DNA of 64,000 nt. Origin: Plumapathes pennacea. Taxonomy: Eukaryota; Cnidaria; Anthozoa; Antipatharia; Myriopathidae. Below, piece by piece: positions 24,481-38,400 of the stretch. Position numbers and translations under genes: made by a program. The DNA lies in the NCBI GenBank assembly GCA_964036295.1, contig OZ038467.1, positions 18,821,670 through 18,885,669 on the forward strand, given 5' to 3'. Below the pieces are notes generated by a model that saw only the letters and a list, made by a program, of their open reading frames with translations, had not been told where the DNA came from and searched no databases. Position 1 is the stretch's first letter, and each line of letters starts with the position of its first letter.

Positions 24481-26676
24481 TAATGAAAGTATGAATAGCA
24501 CTTATGTTTAAAATCAAACCACAAATTCCTTGCGGTTTATCTTTCTATTGTTTCTGTCACTTTGGCAAGATCTTCCGTCAGGTTATAGGCTTAACTCGCG
24601 CCCCTAGCATCGCTTTTAATCCTTATGGTACCCGAATGTCGCCCTACATCACAATAGTCCAGTTCCGATAGCATATTTCCTGTCTATAATCCAACACTTA
24701 GCGGCAGCCATTTTGACGTTCTGGCTGCTATTGTTCCAGATTCTTTTGGCAGCTGGCCAGATTTAACGCATGTTAGCTGCGACTGAAAAGTTTCGCAAAC
24801 CAATTTAATCGTTTTGTGCAAAGTCCGAGAAAGCATTTGTTCTATTTGCTCTGGAAGGCGTTTGGCTGGCGCCACTTTCCCGCCAAAGTTGTCTGGGAAG
24901 GATGCACATCCTGGGATACGAATGCCAAAAACAACCGCTGGGTTTAATATTTCTATTGATCAAGAAACAGCGTCACATAACAATGGCGCACGTAATATGA
25001 CAAAATGTGTCTTTCTTCACTTATTCTTTCATTTTCTCTACTTTGCTGCCTCTTTCTGTGTCGCTTTTGTTGTCCAACCTGATTTTCTTACAATTGGTTT
25101 TGTGCAGCAACTGTATCGAAATTACCTAAGCTAAGTGGAAAAGGCCTTTTAAGTTTGAAAGCAAAGTCTTTCTACCAAAAGAACTCGCGCTTATTTTGTG
25201 ATGTTGCGTCACGACTAAGTTCGTGAACCAAAAACAGACCATAATACCGGATAAATAGACATGTCCGACTTTATAAAAGGGAAATATCCCTTCCAGTTAA
25301 CCCCGCTTCCCAGTTATAAACCCCCAGCTTCCTGTGCTGCTACATAGCCACGTTTTCACTTTTGTCAAGTTTGATTACATAACAAAGCAGACCTAAACGT
25401 GACTGATCGCGTGTACACAGTGTAATAACCTGTTATAAATAGATAGGGTGTGAAAAAAAGACAAACTGAGGACAAAGCGATGTTTAAGTTCGTTTTCGGT
25501 TTCGCTTCCTTTATTAATGTCCACGTCCTGACAAAAACGTAAAAAAGAAGCATTTGACGTGGCACGCGAGCGCACGACGACCCCGAGATCAGATCAATTA
25601 TTCACGTGCTTCTTTTGTCTTCTGCAACATTATTTCTATTGTTTCACCGACGTTGTCGTTGCCGTTGCCTTCCTGGTGTTTAAAGTCCCTACTATTGATT
25701 TTTTTGTGTTCTGAGTAAGGGTCGACAAGTCTTTAATGCCTCTGTGATATTCAAACAACGCTTCTGAATAAAAATACCCTGATGCCAGAAAAGTCACGAT
25801 AAATTTGAAAACGGATATTTATCTATCCGTTTTGGCCTCCGTCCACACCAAGACACGTTATCCATGGCCGAAAACGGATATTTTCGAAAATACGTTTTAG
25901 TGTGGACAGCAAAAACGACTCGAAAAACGGTAGTGTGGACCCGGAAAACTTTCGATGCGTATTAATACAAAACCTCCGTTTTCAAATTTATCCGGATTAA
26001 TGTGGACGCGGCCTAAAAACAGAGCTTAAGTTGAACAACACTGATGGAAGCAAGAACCGTATTAAGAAGTTGCTGATTAGTTGGCCTAGCTATTGTATGG
26101 CAGTTTTGCAATACGTGCTCTTAAGTAAGGGCAAGTTAATCACACGAGAGAAGACATGTAAAATGTTCAAAATGTTAACACATGGAAAACATATCTTCTC
26201 CGATAGTTTGTTTACAGTTTCTAGTACAACTCACCTTTACACAAATCTTTACCGTGGACGACACCTCTTCTTGTTGCTGTTGAAGACAAAAGAAACTGCT
26301 TATAGCTGCGCGTACCCAAACTTTATACACGTCTTGATATCGGCTCAGCGTGGCATCCACGACAATCAAATGACAATCTGTCAAAACTGTCGAATCAAAT
26401 TAACAGCTGCTTGGATTTCCCAACAATAGCTTTCATATTTCCCTCGGCCATTGGATATTCCGTCATATCCGGCCCTTTTCGATTCATTTAGTTTCTTGGC
26501 GAGCAATTCACAGCTCGTTGTTTGCCAGTTTATTAACAGCAGATGGTCGGTGTGATCTCATGTGTGTACTACGTGTGGGTGTGGGAAGGTCAATTGGCCT
26601 GACGAGTCCTTGTTTATCCCGCTGTGGCAGGTTGGACTGCTATTTTAAACTCCGCCTTCCAGCTGAATATCCCTAA
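24481..26676. other. No supported gene; two repeat remnants
   Basis: 25518-25690 matches the right half of the element at 48550-48899 ('gtccacgtcctgaca', 'gcacgacga', ending 'taaagtccct'). About 25800-26015 is a repeat with 'gtgtggac' motifs and stretches of 'aaaacgg' ending 'gtggacgcggcc'; a relative lies in the insertion at 34289-34738. The remainder has only short unsupported ORFs. Confidence 0.6.
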
Positions 26677-27007
26677 ATTTTTCCCGGGAGGAAGGGGGCA
26701 CAATATTTTGGATGGGAGTGTGCCGCCCGGGACTGATAACCCTCATCCTATTTCACCGAAATATGTAATTTTCAACCCTATTTCAGACCAAAGTTTGCAA
26801 ATTTCGACCCTATTTCAGACCAAAATTGGCAATTTTCGATCCCATTTCAGACCAAACTCAAAATCTCCGACCCTATTCCAGACCAAAGGCTTAAAATTGA
26901 TACCCTATTTCAGACTAAAATGCTGAAAATGATACCCTTTGGGGCGGCACATACTACATGGTTCCCAGCCCCACCCCCCCTCCCCCCGCCTCCCCGGGGA
27001 AATTTTT
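26677..27007. mobile_element. 'ttcagaccaaaa' repeat element, copy 1
   Basis: About six tandem degenerate units of 30-40 bp built on 'ccctatttcagaccaaaa', bounded by 'gtgtgccgcccggga' at the left and 'ggggcggcacatac' at the right. The outermost ends are inverted G-rich and C-rich tracts ('tttttcccgggaggaag' and 'cctccccggggaaattttt'). Other copies in this window: 32417-32862, 42339-42645, 50612-50836. No transposase; probably a non-autonomous element. Confidence 0.75.
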
Positions 27008-30000
27008 TCACAAGTAAACATCAAAACACAGAAAAGCAGTTTTTTGCTGGTGATATTCGAAGTTGACGCTTAAATATACGCTCAGTGGCTTAAGAGATGC
27101 AATCGAATGCTCCTCTTTTTATGAAGTAATTCTTGTTGGCGAACATAAATGTTTCAACGTAGTACCGCTTGCCGTAAAGAATGTTCACTGACGTTTCAGG
27201 AACTTTTTTTTCTAAACTTCCTTTTCTTTCTTTTAGACCAAGAGAAGGTATAACATTTGAAACGTAGTCCAACTTACTCTTAAGCCGTTCAGTATTTCCA
27301 CATCAAGCTAGCTTACGCCAGTACCAGACGTGTTCTTCTTCAAGCAAAAAGGAAGGAAGGAACACCTATGAGATAGTCTTTCTATGGGTTTCCCAACCTT
27401 AGTTCAACGTGATGCTCTAAAATTTCGGAGCTTCCAGTTGTCCAAAGGTTGTCTTATAGCCCTGAGCGTTTCCAGATTAACGGACGTCCCATGGGTTTGT
27501 TCAAGTTACAGAGAAATAGAAGCCGAATTGTGCTCTCCGTGGTAGCGACTTGACCCACTGCATGCAATCTGGGGTCAGTCAAGTGGTTTAAGTGCGATGC
27601 AATAGAGTTCTGGCTTGTTTACCATTATGGGGGGCAAGTGCTCTATAGATTACCAATCAGAAGGTTCTCGTCGCAAATTCATATGATTCATTGCATTTTT
27701 ACTTAGAATTTGCCTTCATCGTCCTTGAAAACGTTGCAGACACATGAACGGACGTGAGAGTGAAACGCAATACATACGAAAAGTTATAAGATTTAAAAAG
27801 GATGTTTGGCAGACATGCACGTACCAGCGCTGAACAGTTCAGTCTGAAGCGAAGAACAAATTTGCGTGTGGCCAAGTTTTTGCAATTTGGTATGTGTTCA
27901 AATTCCTTAGTGATGGGCCGGCAAACCGATTAAGTAAATGGTCGAAAATGAGGAAATAATTAGTTTATAGTGACATCTCAACACTTTTCCAACGTTTCGT
28001 CTCATGGGATGGTTGCATGTGTGTATAAGTAACGGTTGGATACGTATCTCTAATCTGGAAAGAAAACACGGCTGACTGAGATATGTTCCAAACTGTGATT
28101 GCTTCGAACTATCTCTGGGTTATTGCGAGAGAAATTCAAGATCAAGGCTACGAGAACATAACAAAAGCCGTAAGTAAGTCTACCTCTGTGTAGAAGAACG
28201 CTGTAGATTGCCTGAATATTCACAGTTCCGGATACTTCCTTCATTGCGTGGCATTTTTTTACAACATCTGCCTTTACAATTCCGTTTTAAATGCCATTGA
28301 CGGCACCCAAGGCTGGGTTTGTCGCCTACATACCTTTATGTCCATCAAGTGCTTACCCCGAAGCTTTTATTGCGGCAAAACAGACTGTTAGATTACACTC
28401 GGAAGTTTCTCGAAATCGCTTTCAGAAAAAAAAAACTTTGTAGGGCATGGAGAAACTATTGGTCGTTCAACATTCGGAAAAGAAAATTGCAGTCTCTCAA
28501 ACATTTTAACAGAAGATTATTTCTATCTAAAGACTTCGTTTCTTGTGTTAAGAACATCTGGTTGTCAGGAAAGTTTTCTGATGAGCGAATTCCTTGTTTG
28601 ACGGGCAAAGCGAAGCTCATCAGTGACTATCATGTCTGCAGAAGTCACGCAAACTAGATGTTTTTAATTCAGCAGGAATTAGGATGTTTGGTAATGTGGT
28701 TTTTGTGAGAGGCGTCTAACATGCGATGTTTATTTTTGAAGTCGGCGGGAGATGAACTGAGTTTTAAGCAGGGCAACGTTGATCGATTAAACAAATGTAA
28801 AAAAATTAAAGGAAATAGAAATCATACCTTCCGAAGACAGTTACGTATAAAAAAAAATATTTTGGCGAAGATATACATAATGAAGAAATAAGACAATATG
28901 GCGACGAGTTGTCGCGTTTCATTTGTAAGTCATCCCATGCGCTTTCTTGAAAATGAAGTGCGCTGAAGCGGTGCTGTAAAGGGGTCAGGGCTGAAGTAGT
29001 GTCAGGTGCTAGAGGAACCATTACAAGGGCCGCACTTGAGTGGAAAGGAATTTAGGAAGGAAGACGAAAATATTTAACCTGAAAGCAATTACTAAATTGT
29101 CAGACATGCAGACTACAGTGGCAATAATGTAGAAGATTGAGACGGCTTAACTACAAAAACGTACACACGGGAAGCTAAGGATTGCACTCCCACTGAAATA
29201 TCAAACAGGGAAAGAATATCTCTATAGGTTTATGAGTTTCGGACGCGGGTAAAAAGCGTTAGGTTTTGCCGTAGAAACAAAACTTCAGTGCGGTCGTGGT
29301 GACGGGAGGAGATCAGAGAAATGAAAAAAACGTCCGTTCAGTGAACAAGATTAGAGCAAATTGAACAGGGCGGAAGTCGCCAAAGCTAATTCATTGCATG
29401 GACAAATGGCCGAACAGAATTAATAGAGAAGGCCAGCTGCATGAGAAGTGTAAACTCCTCTTGTCAGTATAAACCGACCCAAGCTTTCTGCCTAAGTGAA
29501 AGCATTGATGTTTTGACAGGATTAGTTTGCCGGGCAGTTTATTCAGCGGGCCACTATGTCATCAAAGACCATCATTGTCTCCGCTAATTTTTCTTTAACA
29601 TAACTCTTGTGTCACGGTGAATTTCCCATTCTTTTTGTGCTGTGAAGTTTCTGCCATTCAGAGGAGCTTCCTATAGAAATTTGATTATCTAGGTTTTACT
29701 CTATACATTTACGCGTTTATATTCATACTGTTTGGTTTTGCTAATTGATCAAGTCGACGTGATGTTTCAAATCATTAGACATGGCGAGCTCAGAAAGGTG
29801 CTTGTTTGAACACAATGCCTTCTAATCGTGTTCTGTTTATTTAAAGTTATTTCATTTTATGATCTCTTGTTTAATTACCACACCTTTACGTAGCCTAAGG
29901 CAGTTTATTTCCAAAGGGAGCCGCTGTTTATGGGTTTCGGACCATAAAAATATTTAATCATATTTTAGGAGTTAATTAAACTTTGCATATCGAATCTAGA

Positions 30001-32416
30001 TTGGGTAAAGGCGGAAAATGTCTAATGATTTTAGACGGCTCGTTTCTAACATCTGCTTGTCGTATCAAGAGAATTAATAAAACATGCAAATATTTGACCA
30101 CAATTTACTAAGCTCTGCCTCAATTCTCAACCTTTGAAAAGATAAGAGACCCAGTTTGCTTGCTATTAAATGTGAAAGCAGCCGAGCTAAAGAAAGCACG
30201 ATTGTTGTTTAGTAACTGGTTCTTAGAGCTCAGGAGATCCCGAAAGATGAAGCTACATAAAATATTAAGGGGAGACGAGTCTAGTGGCAAATATTTCATA
30301 GCCTGGCGTCCGTCTGCTTTCAGACATTCATCAATTATTTTGTGTTTTTCCTTTCCGTTCTTCGCCGTCTCAAACAACCAAGGTTTTTTTTTTTTACGTG
30401 TTCCGGTTTCGACTTACTTTTCCACCGTGTCTTTCGACTCTTCCCTTTTTAGTAAAAAACGACAACAAGAAAAAACGCCGATTGGTTTATGCGGCAAACT
30501 ATGAGTACGTTAGGGTCCCACTTGTTTGAGTAGGAAATTCAAAAGCGATAAGAGAAAAAAGGACCGTACCGCCACCTACCTCAGAGAAGATATCCGTCAA
30601 GTCTTGCCGGCTGTTGCAGTAAGTTTACTTTAATCCTCATTAGCATTTACACCCGCTCAACAGCTTTTGTGAGAAACCTTTAACCTCAACTCCTCATTGG
30701 TTGACAATACGATGCGTTACGTATAATGAAAATTTACAGTTGCCTTCATCCGCCGCTACAAATCCGCTTTCCTAATTGTCAGGCAATCATTTTCGTCACA
30801 AAAATGCATAGGACGCGTCAAGTGCATTTGGTGGTGAAATATATCCGTTCGATGAGTGTGGGCTAAAGACATGCTGTGCGTTGATGGACAAGTCTGCTCC
30901 TTTGTTGGTTATTTTTGGACAGACAAGCTGATAAAAACTTAAGCGTGACTCTCTCTCTTTCCGGTGTAGCCATCCACAATTGATTTAGTGAGTCCGAAGT
31001 ATGAAATAATAATGTTTCTAAATACGTGAGTGATTTTACAGATGTGCGACCAATTCCGTGGCCTGAGCTGCAGTTTATTTACTTGAATTTGAAATTCGTC
31101 GGCTATTGTTTCTGCAAATTGAACCCTCGTTATTTTTCCTCTTTTCTTTGTGATGATGGCTTCGCCATCTTTCCCTGTTATCACACGTATACCTCATAAA
31201 CAGCTCCCACACCACTAAGCGCGAAATATTGCACGCGTTTCCGTTTGATTCACCTGCCCTACCGCGGATCAACTCACTCCCCACCTTCCATGCTTTTCGT
31301 TGACCGGAGGGCCTTCTATGTTCCTTTATAGGTTTCATTCGTCCTCAGTCTGGTCGATGGGCCGTTCCATGGAGATAGGACACCCTCGCGTTGCTGTATA
31401 TGGGTCACTCGATGTTCCAAAAGGTAAACTTATCATTACAAAAAATGATTGTAAGTCAGTAGGTTATGAGTGCGATGGACTGCTAGTGCCTTGTGAGAAC
31501 TAATTATAAGGCCTGGCAAAACGAGGACTCATTGTGGCGCGAACATTGCTAGGCGAGCATGTTTCCCTAATGTTGTCCCATTTACCACGCGCGAAAGATT
31601 TGTCGCGGCACAACATTTGTGTCCCGGACACAAGAAATGTTTCTGAAAAACTTCAGAAACATTTGTTGTGTCCGCACTGAGCGCAACAATGTTGCCGCAC
31701 GTTTTGCCAACCTGGAAACTTCGAAGGACACTTAAATAGTGTAATAAATAGCCTGATAAACAAAATGAAAGCCGATATGGCAAAGTGAAACGCCGTTAAA
31801 AATGTTTAAGCTGACGTTAACGAGCGTCAGCCCTTCGTCTGAGCAATTTTGAACGCGAGCTTCTTTCGTAGTAACTGATTTTCGACAGTAATGAGCCCAT
31901 AAAGCTTTCACCGTGGCCCAGTCACCGTCATTCGACATTCTGTTGTTTTTCTGCTGCAAGCACTCCACGGAAAGTTTCAACGAATCGGAGTTCTAATGTA
32001 CTAGTGAAAACATCAATAGACGGATATCGATGGGAAGTTGTGTTGTTTTAAGGGATAGATGGAGAAAAAATCCAGAATGAACATAAATAGACTATCACGG
32101 ACATAAAAAACAACAGTTCTTTTAGGAATCGGAAATGAGTTTAAAAAGAGAATTTGTGCTGCCAGGTGACTGGATGTCGGGATGATGCTTCCGCATGTTC
32201 AAAAAACGGGGAGATTTTCATGTCGATCGATCGGCAACTCGTCGAGTGATACGGTAAAGTGTTACACGCACTACAGAGCAGTTTTTGCATTGAAACTGTA
32301 AACTGCATTCGAAATGCTTGAAATGGACTTCAAAAAGGAAAAAAAGGAAGAAAGAATACAAGAAAAAACTTTCGATCACTATTATATATATAATATATAT
32401 CATCCTCCCTTGTATG
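27008..32416. other. No supported gene
   Basis: Several ORFs of 60-115 codons lie here on both strands, none with a recognisable domain. A short exon-like segment at 31346-31420 (acceptor 'ttcgtcctcag', donor AAAG|gtaaac) stands alone. 31555-31700 has an internal inverted repeat ('gaaatgtttctgaa' and 'cagaaacattt') suggesting a degenerate foldback element. Confidence 0.5.
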
Positions 32417-32826
32417 GACCGGAGGGGGGAGGGGGAGGGGGGGGGGGGGGGGGGGGGGCACTCGGTATAATTTTGGGTGGGGGTGTGCCGCCCGATCCTG
32501 AAAACCCTTACCCTATTTCAGACTAAAATACCCGATTTTCTATACCCTATTTCAGACCTGACTCCAAAAATGTATACCCTATTTCAGACCAGAGATTTTT
32601 TGTTCTTTTGCAACGATTTCCGCCCTGTGTTTTCTTCCATTTGCCGTGCAATGTCCGCGGTGATTTATATTTCTGTTAAAATCATACCTATCCCAAACCA
32701 AAAAGACAAAATCGATACCCTATTTCAGACCAAAAAGGCAAAATCGATACCCTATTTCAGACTAAAAATGCTTGAAAACGATACCCTTTGGGGCGGCACA
32801 TACCTATATGGCTTATATATGGGAGT

Positions 32827-32862
<36 letters not shown>
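32417..32862. mobile_element. 'ttcagaccaaaa' repeat element, copy 2, with G and C caps
   Basis: Same body as copy 1 ('gccgcccgatcctg' at the left, 'ggggcggcacatacc' at the right). The left cap is a G tract at about 32412-32458 and the right cap a C tract at about 32827-32861, forming an inverted homopolymer pair. Glycine-rich and proline-rich ORFs through the tracts are spurious. Confidence 0.75.
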
Positions 32863-33220
32863 AGTGTATAGACACCGTGTCTTGTTTTGTGCGCCAACTG
32901 ATTCCATTTGCACCAAAACACTCCTTTTTCTTGCTATTGTTTTGAGTTGATTACTGGCATTGTAACGTCGGGCCCTTTTATTCGTTTTTCCACAAAAGAA
33001 AACAAAGCAGATCAATTGTGGATACGGCGCTAATTCGAGAGGCAAGCTTTTAAAATGTACGGCTCTCTTTAACATGATATCACGACTCAAATGAATGGAT
33101 GAGTTAAAATCCTCAAAATTTAAAGTCGAATTTTGTTTGTGTGTACATTGGATTTGTATGGTTTTTATTTTTAAAAAGCTTAACCTTGACAGATACCATT
33201 ATCGATCAGACACCATCATT

Positions 33221-35166
33221 GGAAAGTTTTCCTGTTTATAAGTTTTTTTGAAAAACTATGCACTTTAATATAATTCTTTATCCGTATCTCATATATGTGA
33301 GTTTGATTAGATATAAATATTTCATTCTCATCCCGTAACGAGGTGAATTGTTGACCTGGGGCCAATTCAATAAAATTTTTGCGACAAACTAAACTTCCCA
33401 CACGTTAAAACGCGCTTAATTCAATACCATGACAAAGTGTTGTTATAGCGATATGCATTTGAAATATGTACCCATAACGTTTTACAGCTTTAATCAGTTA
33501 AAGTCTGGTTAGTTATGTTTAAATAATGGTCTAACTTGTAAAACACACTTCTTGCAATTAGGCAGTTGAATGCGCCTGCGCAAAAAAAAAAAAAACGTAC
33601 TGAATGGTTCATAAGTGGAGTCTGTTCGTCTTGCATTTCATACTTCGCATTGTTCATGAATAAAAACCTGATGCGGACAAACAACCTTTCCATTAACACA
33701 TTTTTAGATCAATCTCTTTGTATTGTGAAGACACAAGTAAAACCTCTTGGTTTTATTCTACTTTACTATTTCATAAAAAAAAAGACATCCGTTTGGAAAC
33801 CGAGCGAAACATTTGTGAGTTTTGAAATATAAAACTGGTGTGCATGGTTGGCATCGCACTGTACCGAGTATCTTTTATTTAGGATGTTTTACTAAGGTTT
33901 GTTAGGGGATGTTTTGCATGAAGGTGATATAAAATAGTTTCTACGTTGATATCCAAGGAAAGTTTTCCTGTTTATAAGTTTTTTTGAAAAACTATGCACT
34001 TTAATGTAATTCTTTATCCGTATCTCATATATGTGAGCTTTATTATATATAAATATTTCATTCTCATCCAGCTACGGGGTGAATTGTTGACCTGGGGCCA
34101 ATTCAATAAAATTTTTACGACAAACTAAACTTCCCACACGTTAAAACGCGCTTAATTCAATACCATGACCAAGTGTTGTTATAACGATATGCATTTGAAA
34201 TATATATACCCATAACGTTTTACAGCTTTAATCAGTTAAAGTCTGGTTAGTTATGTTTAAATAATGGTCTAACTTGTAAAACACACTTATACACCAGTTA
34301 CTGGTCTGTTGACATGCTCTTAGAAAGCTCCAGTCCCTGTCCACACTGGTCCGTTTCGTTTAAAAACGCATCTTTGGCATGCGTTTTTTCTTTTCGTCCA
34401 CACTTGGAAACGGAGGTTTTCAAAAACGGTTCCCAAAGTGGAACTTTCCAAAACGTATGCGTTTTCAAATGAAAACAAATTAATGTGGATGGGCGACTCG
34501 AAAACGGAGGCTTTGTGTGGGCGGGCGAAAAGAAAAAGTTTTTGGAGAACGGAGGTTTTTGAAAACGCATTAGTGTGGACGTAGCTTCAGTCAAGACCGT
34601 TGCATTGATCGTCGCTTCCGGCGAAACCCTGGCTTTTTGTTTTCAATGCATGCAAAGGTCAGTTTTCAGTGTTGTTTTCGTTATCCTTTTGCATTTCAAT
34701 TTTGTGAAGAGAGCAGGATGTGAAAAAGGATCGAAAATCTTGCAATTAGGCAGTTGAATGCGCCTGCACAAAAAAAAAAAAAAAAAAAAAAAAAAATCAA
34801 ACTCACACGTACTGAATGGTTCATAAGTGGAGTCTGTTGGTCTTGCATTTCATACTTCGCATTGTTCATGAATAAAAACCTGATGCGGACAAACAACCTT
34901 TCCATTAACACATTTTTAGATCAATCTCTTTGTATTGTGAAGACACAAGTAAAACCTCTTGGTTTTATTCTACTTTACTATTTAATCAAAAAAAAGACAT
35001 CCGTTTGGAAACCGAGCGAAACATTTGTGAGTTTTGAAATATAAAACTGGTGTGCATAGTTGGCATCGCACTGTACCGAGTATCTTTTATTTAGGATGTT
35101 TTACTAAGGTTTGTTAGGGGATGTTTTGCATGAAGGCGATATAAAATAGTTTCTACGTTGATATCC
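33221..35166. repeat. 735-bp tandem duplication, second copy interrupted
   Basis: Copy 1 is 33221-33955 and copy 2 is 33957-35166. Both begin 'ggaaagttttcctg' and end 'ctacgttgatatcca'. They are nearly identical, including a poly-A run of different length (about 14 and 27). Copy 2 carries about 450 extra bases after 'aaacacactt' (34289-34738). The repeated short ORFs in both copies are shadows of the duplication. Confidence 0.92.
34289..34738. mobile_element. Insertion in second duplicate, contains 'gtgtggac' repeat
   Basis: Absent from copy 1, where 'acacacttcttgcaattagg' is continuous. The first 300 bp have inverted motifs ('ccctgtccacactgg' and 'gtgtggacgtagc') around 'aaaacg'-rich sequence, like the repeat at about 25800-26015. 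Clear target duplications are not seen. Confidence 0.6.
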
Positions 35167-35262
35167 ACGCCGTGGAAACAAATTAAGACCTATTCATGCC
35201 TATAAATGTTTGCTCTTAACACGCGTACACAATCAAAGGCGCAGCAGATACTATAACACTTG

Positions 35263-35270
35263 TATAAAAG
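35263..35270 (+). promoter_or_regulatory. Probable TATA box of the WSC-like/vWA gene
   Basis: 'tataaaag', about 30 bp upstream of a plausible start near 35293 and about 220 bp before the ATG. A 5' UTR intron fits between AAAG|gtaaca (exon end 35328) and 'ttattgtcag' (exon resumes 35451). Confidence 0.5.
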
Positions 35271-35485
35271 CAAGACATCTGGTACATCACCAGAGGAAGC
35301 GACTTGCCAAACGAGGGATTTAGTAAAGGTAACATTGATGTGATTTTTCCTTTTATTTCTGTGTTTTGTTCTTTTTCCTTTCTGCATACAAACTAACATA
35401 TGATGAGCGCCTTGAGTGTCCCATGACTAACTCGACCATTTTATTGTCAGGTACAGGTACAACACAGTTTTTTTTTGGTTAAAAC

Positions 35486-38400
35486 ATGAAGTTGGCCCTT
35501 GCTCTTTTGGTCGTGCTGGTGTTGTCTTGCAGCGTTTGTTTGGCGAAGTGGGGTTAGTTAAACTTTGTTTTAGTTACAAGTGTAGCGATCTTCACTGTTC
35601 ATAATATTAGTTACTCTACTGGTTTCAGATAGTGATACAGATGTGGAGACCGTTTTGGCTTTTAAAAATATGATCAGTGGATCGATCAGACGCTTCTCAC
35701 ATTTATTTATGTATTTGTTGATTAAGTAAGCATACTTGAAGTTACACGAGTACAGCCAAAGCCGAAGGCTTAAACGGCTTGGGTTGGGGAAGCTAAAACT
35801 AGCCTATACAAGTGTTTTTGAGAGTGGACATATCTATACCTTTTTTTTGTTGTTGTTTAGCTTTCGAATGCCAAAGGCAAAAATCAATGTTACTCAGTCC
35901 AAAAAACTTCCTGAACTGTCAAATAAAACCTGAAGGTGCAACCACTTAAATGAAAGCTCTCAATGAGTAAATTCTAACAGCAGTGTTCACTTCCATTTCC
36001 TGAACTTTCAAGTAAAACCTGCGGTGTGACCACTCAAATGAAAGCTCTTTATGAATACATTCGAACAGCAGTGTTCACTTTCAACTCCTGAACTGTCAAA
36101 TGAAACCTAAAGTGTGACCATTCAAACGAAAGCTCTCAATTAGTACATTCTAACAGCAGTATTCACTTCAACTCGTGAACTGTCAAATGAAAGCTCCCTT
36201 ACGTTGACGGCTTTGATTGGTGGACTATTTTTATGCTGGGCCTAAGGGCCCAGCATATGTGTCTTGTTTTTCACCCGAAAGCCAAAGCGTACGTATCATA
36301 GCAATTGGTAAAATGAACCCCTCTCTAGGATTTTGGAATTTGATTGACGTGGAAATTAAGCAAAAAACAAACAAACAAACAAACAAACTGTACTTTAAGT
36401 GGGTATTGTTCACGTGCAAGCGGTGTAGAAGTTTTTTTTTTTTTTCTTTTTTTTTTGGCTGAGTTTTAAGTATGTAACTTGAGATTTTTGTTGACGTCAG
36501 TGCAGTGGGGCTCTTGCGGTTTTGTTCAATTATATTCACTTTCGCATTCTTTTTCTTTGAGAAGTATTATTATTGCTGGTGAAAACTAAGCGAACCAAAG
36601 CAAGCATAATCAAACGATAGCAACATTTCGACAGGCTGAAGTCGCTCCCGGCTGTCACGGGTTTTTCAACTTTAATATACGCTTGTCAGACTTGTCAAAC
36701 AACCGTCGCGAATTTACCAAAATCTTGGTGATAATACAATAGACCGACTGGAAATTCAGAAAGGCTGATAGAAGAAATGCATTTTAGAAGAACAACAGAA
36801 ACTTAATGAAGCGCAGGCTGGATTAATCGTGGGCTGTGATTAAAAATAATTGTTCAAATTTAAACTGTCAAAATCGATTGTACATGAAAATGAGATAAGT
36901 CCCGTATTACTCTTTTCTTTGCTGGCCGACCCTCTAACTCCCAAGCTCAAAATTTTCTCATCCTTTTGAAGCAAGTGTATGAGTGTTGTAATTATGCTTT
37001 ATAGTTTTTAAATCAGTCTTCATTTGAGTAAGGTGTCAAAGGCCACGTTCCCTATACTTTATGAGATTTTTCTTGCGAGACACTGAAAGAGAAAATTAAA
37101 GGTGATCACTCTTGGGAGTCTCGCTCTAATCCAGAGATTGCGCATTTAAGAATTCTAATGGTGCGTGCGGATAGTTGCCACACCAAACTTAAAGCCCAGC
37201 ATCTGTCGCGTCTGCATTGATTAGAGAAAGTTGGCTGGGAAATGGTTGGGCCCTTTTTGTGTCCTTCGTCTCAGTTCCGGTCCTGTTGGCGCTTTTTATT
37301 GTACTGTACATAGTACTGACTTGGTGCCCGAGCGGTTTGGGGGTGGGGCGGACCTGAATCCGTAATGAAGCTCCAAGCCAGGAGGTCGTGGGTTCAATTC
37401 CCACGGCCGGCAGTAGTAAGAAGGTTTTTCATCCGAGGAGGCAACTCCAACGGTTTTTCCCTCCTGAACCCGTCTTCTTTCTACAGGTATTCCACCGGTC
37501 GGACATTTGAAACATGAGCCTCTGGCTCGGAAGAATGGGCAACCACTCCCTAATGCTTCGACTTTAAATAAACGATATTTTATTTTTTATTTATTCATGC
37601 TCACTTCTTGTCGACAGGTTTTGATTTCACTGACTGCCTGCGGGAGTACAAGAGTGAAGGCTGTTTTAAAGACCACAGTGCTCCTAACCGAGCGCTGGCC
37701 GATTTAGGGGACAATCTCAGGCCCGCAATCAATTGGAAAACATGGCCAGACTCAATGCACAGGTAAGAAGGGGGGAGATGAATCATGCAAAATATGTCGT
37801 ACAAGTAAAACACAATCAATCATCCAGGGACAAATTCTAAAATTGCGTGAGATATTGGATAAACCTCTGAATGATTACATTTACGGCTGCTATCTCGACA
37901 GCATTGTCAAAATTCCCAACCTCGTTCCCAGGCTCTTTCATCTCCCGGGAACGAGGTTGCAAAATGCCCTGACTTTTTTTGTTGTTGTTTCGTTGCTCAC
38001 TTTTGTAGAGACGTGAGTGAAATCAAAGCTTGCGAAAACGTTCGCGTGTGTTATAATCAAATAAAACTTGGTGTTCATTCAACTTTTATTATCCTTTGTA
38101 TTAAAATTGAGGTCATCTGGTATACTGGTATATTCTTTTCCGGCGGCGTGATCTAAACTAACAAGACCACTCGAACAACATTCTTGTAAGGCACTGATTG
38201 CCAATGGAAAAGGTACAGAAAAGCGATCGTAGATGAACCGAATTTTATCCTTTTATTTATTTATTTATTTATTTTTTTAAGTTTTGTTCTCTGAGATGTT
38301 TTTTTATGACGTTGCGCCAAACATCGCATTGTATTCCCAAATCAAAAATGTATTTTATAAAGAAAAACTGCCCGTTTACCAGCCGCCATATCTTTTCTTC

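Noticed and set aside
28050..28310. Minus-strand segment with VKKCHAMKEVSGTVNIQAIY before a GTAGAC donor
   Set aside because: Protein-like in composition, but no acceptor on its 5' side and no partner exon; too weak to annotate.
30939..31184. Minus ORF with GEAIITKKRGKITRVQFAET
   Set aside because: Reads plausibly, but no consistent splice borders or known domain were found.
32752..33090. Glycine-rich or proline-rich ORFs near 32,400-33,000
   Set aside because: They translate homopolymer G and C tracts at the element ends.
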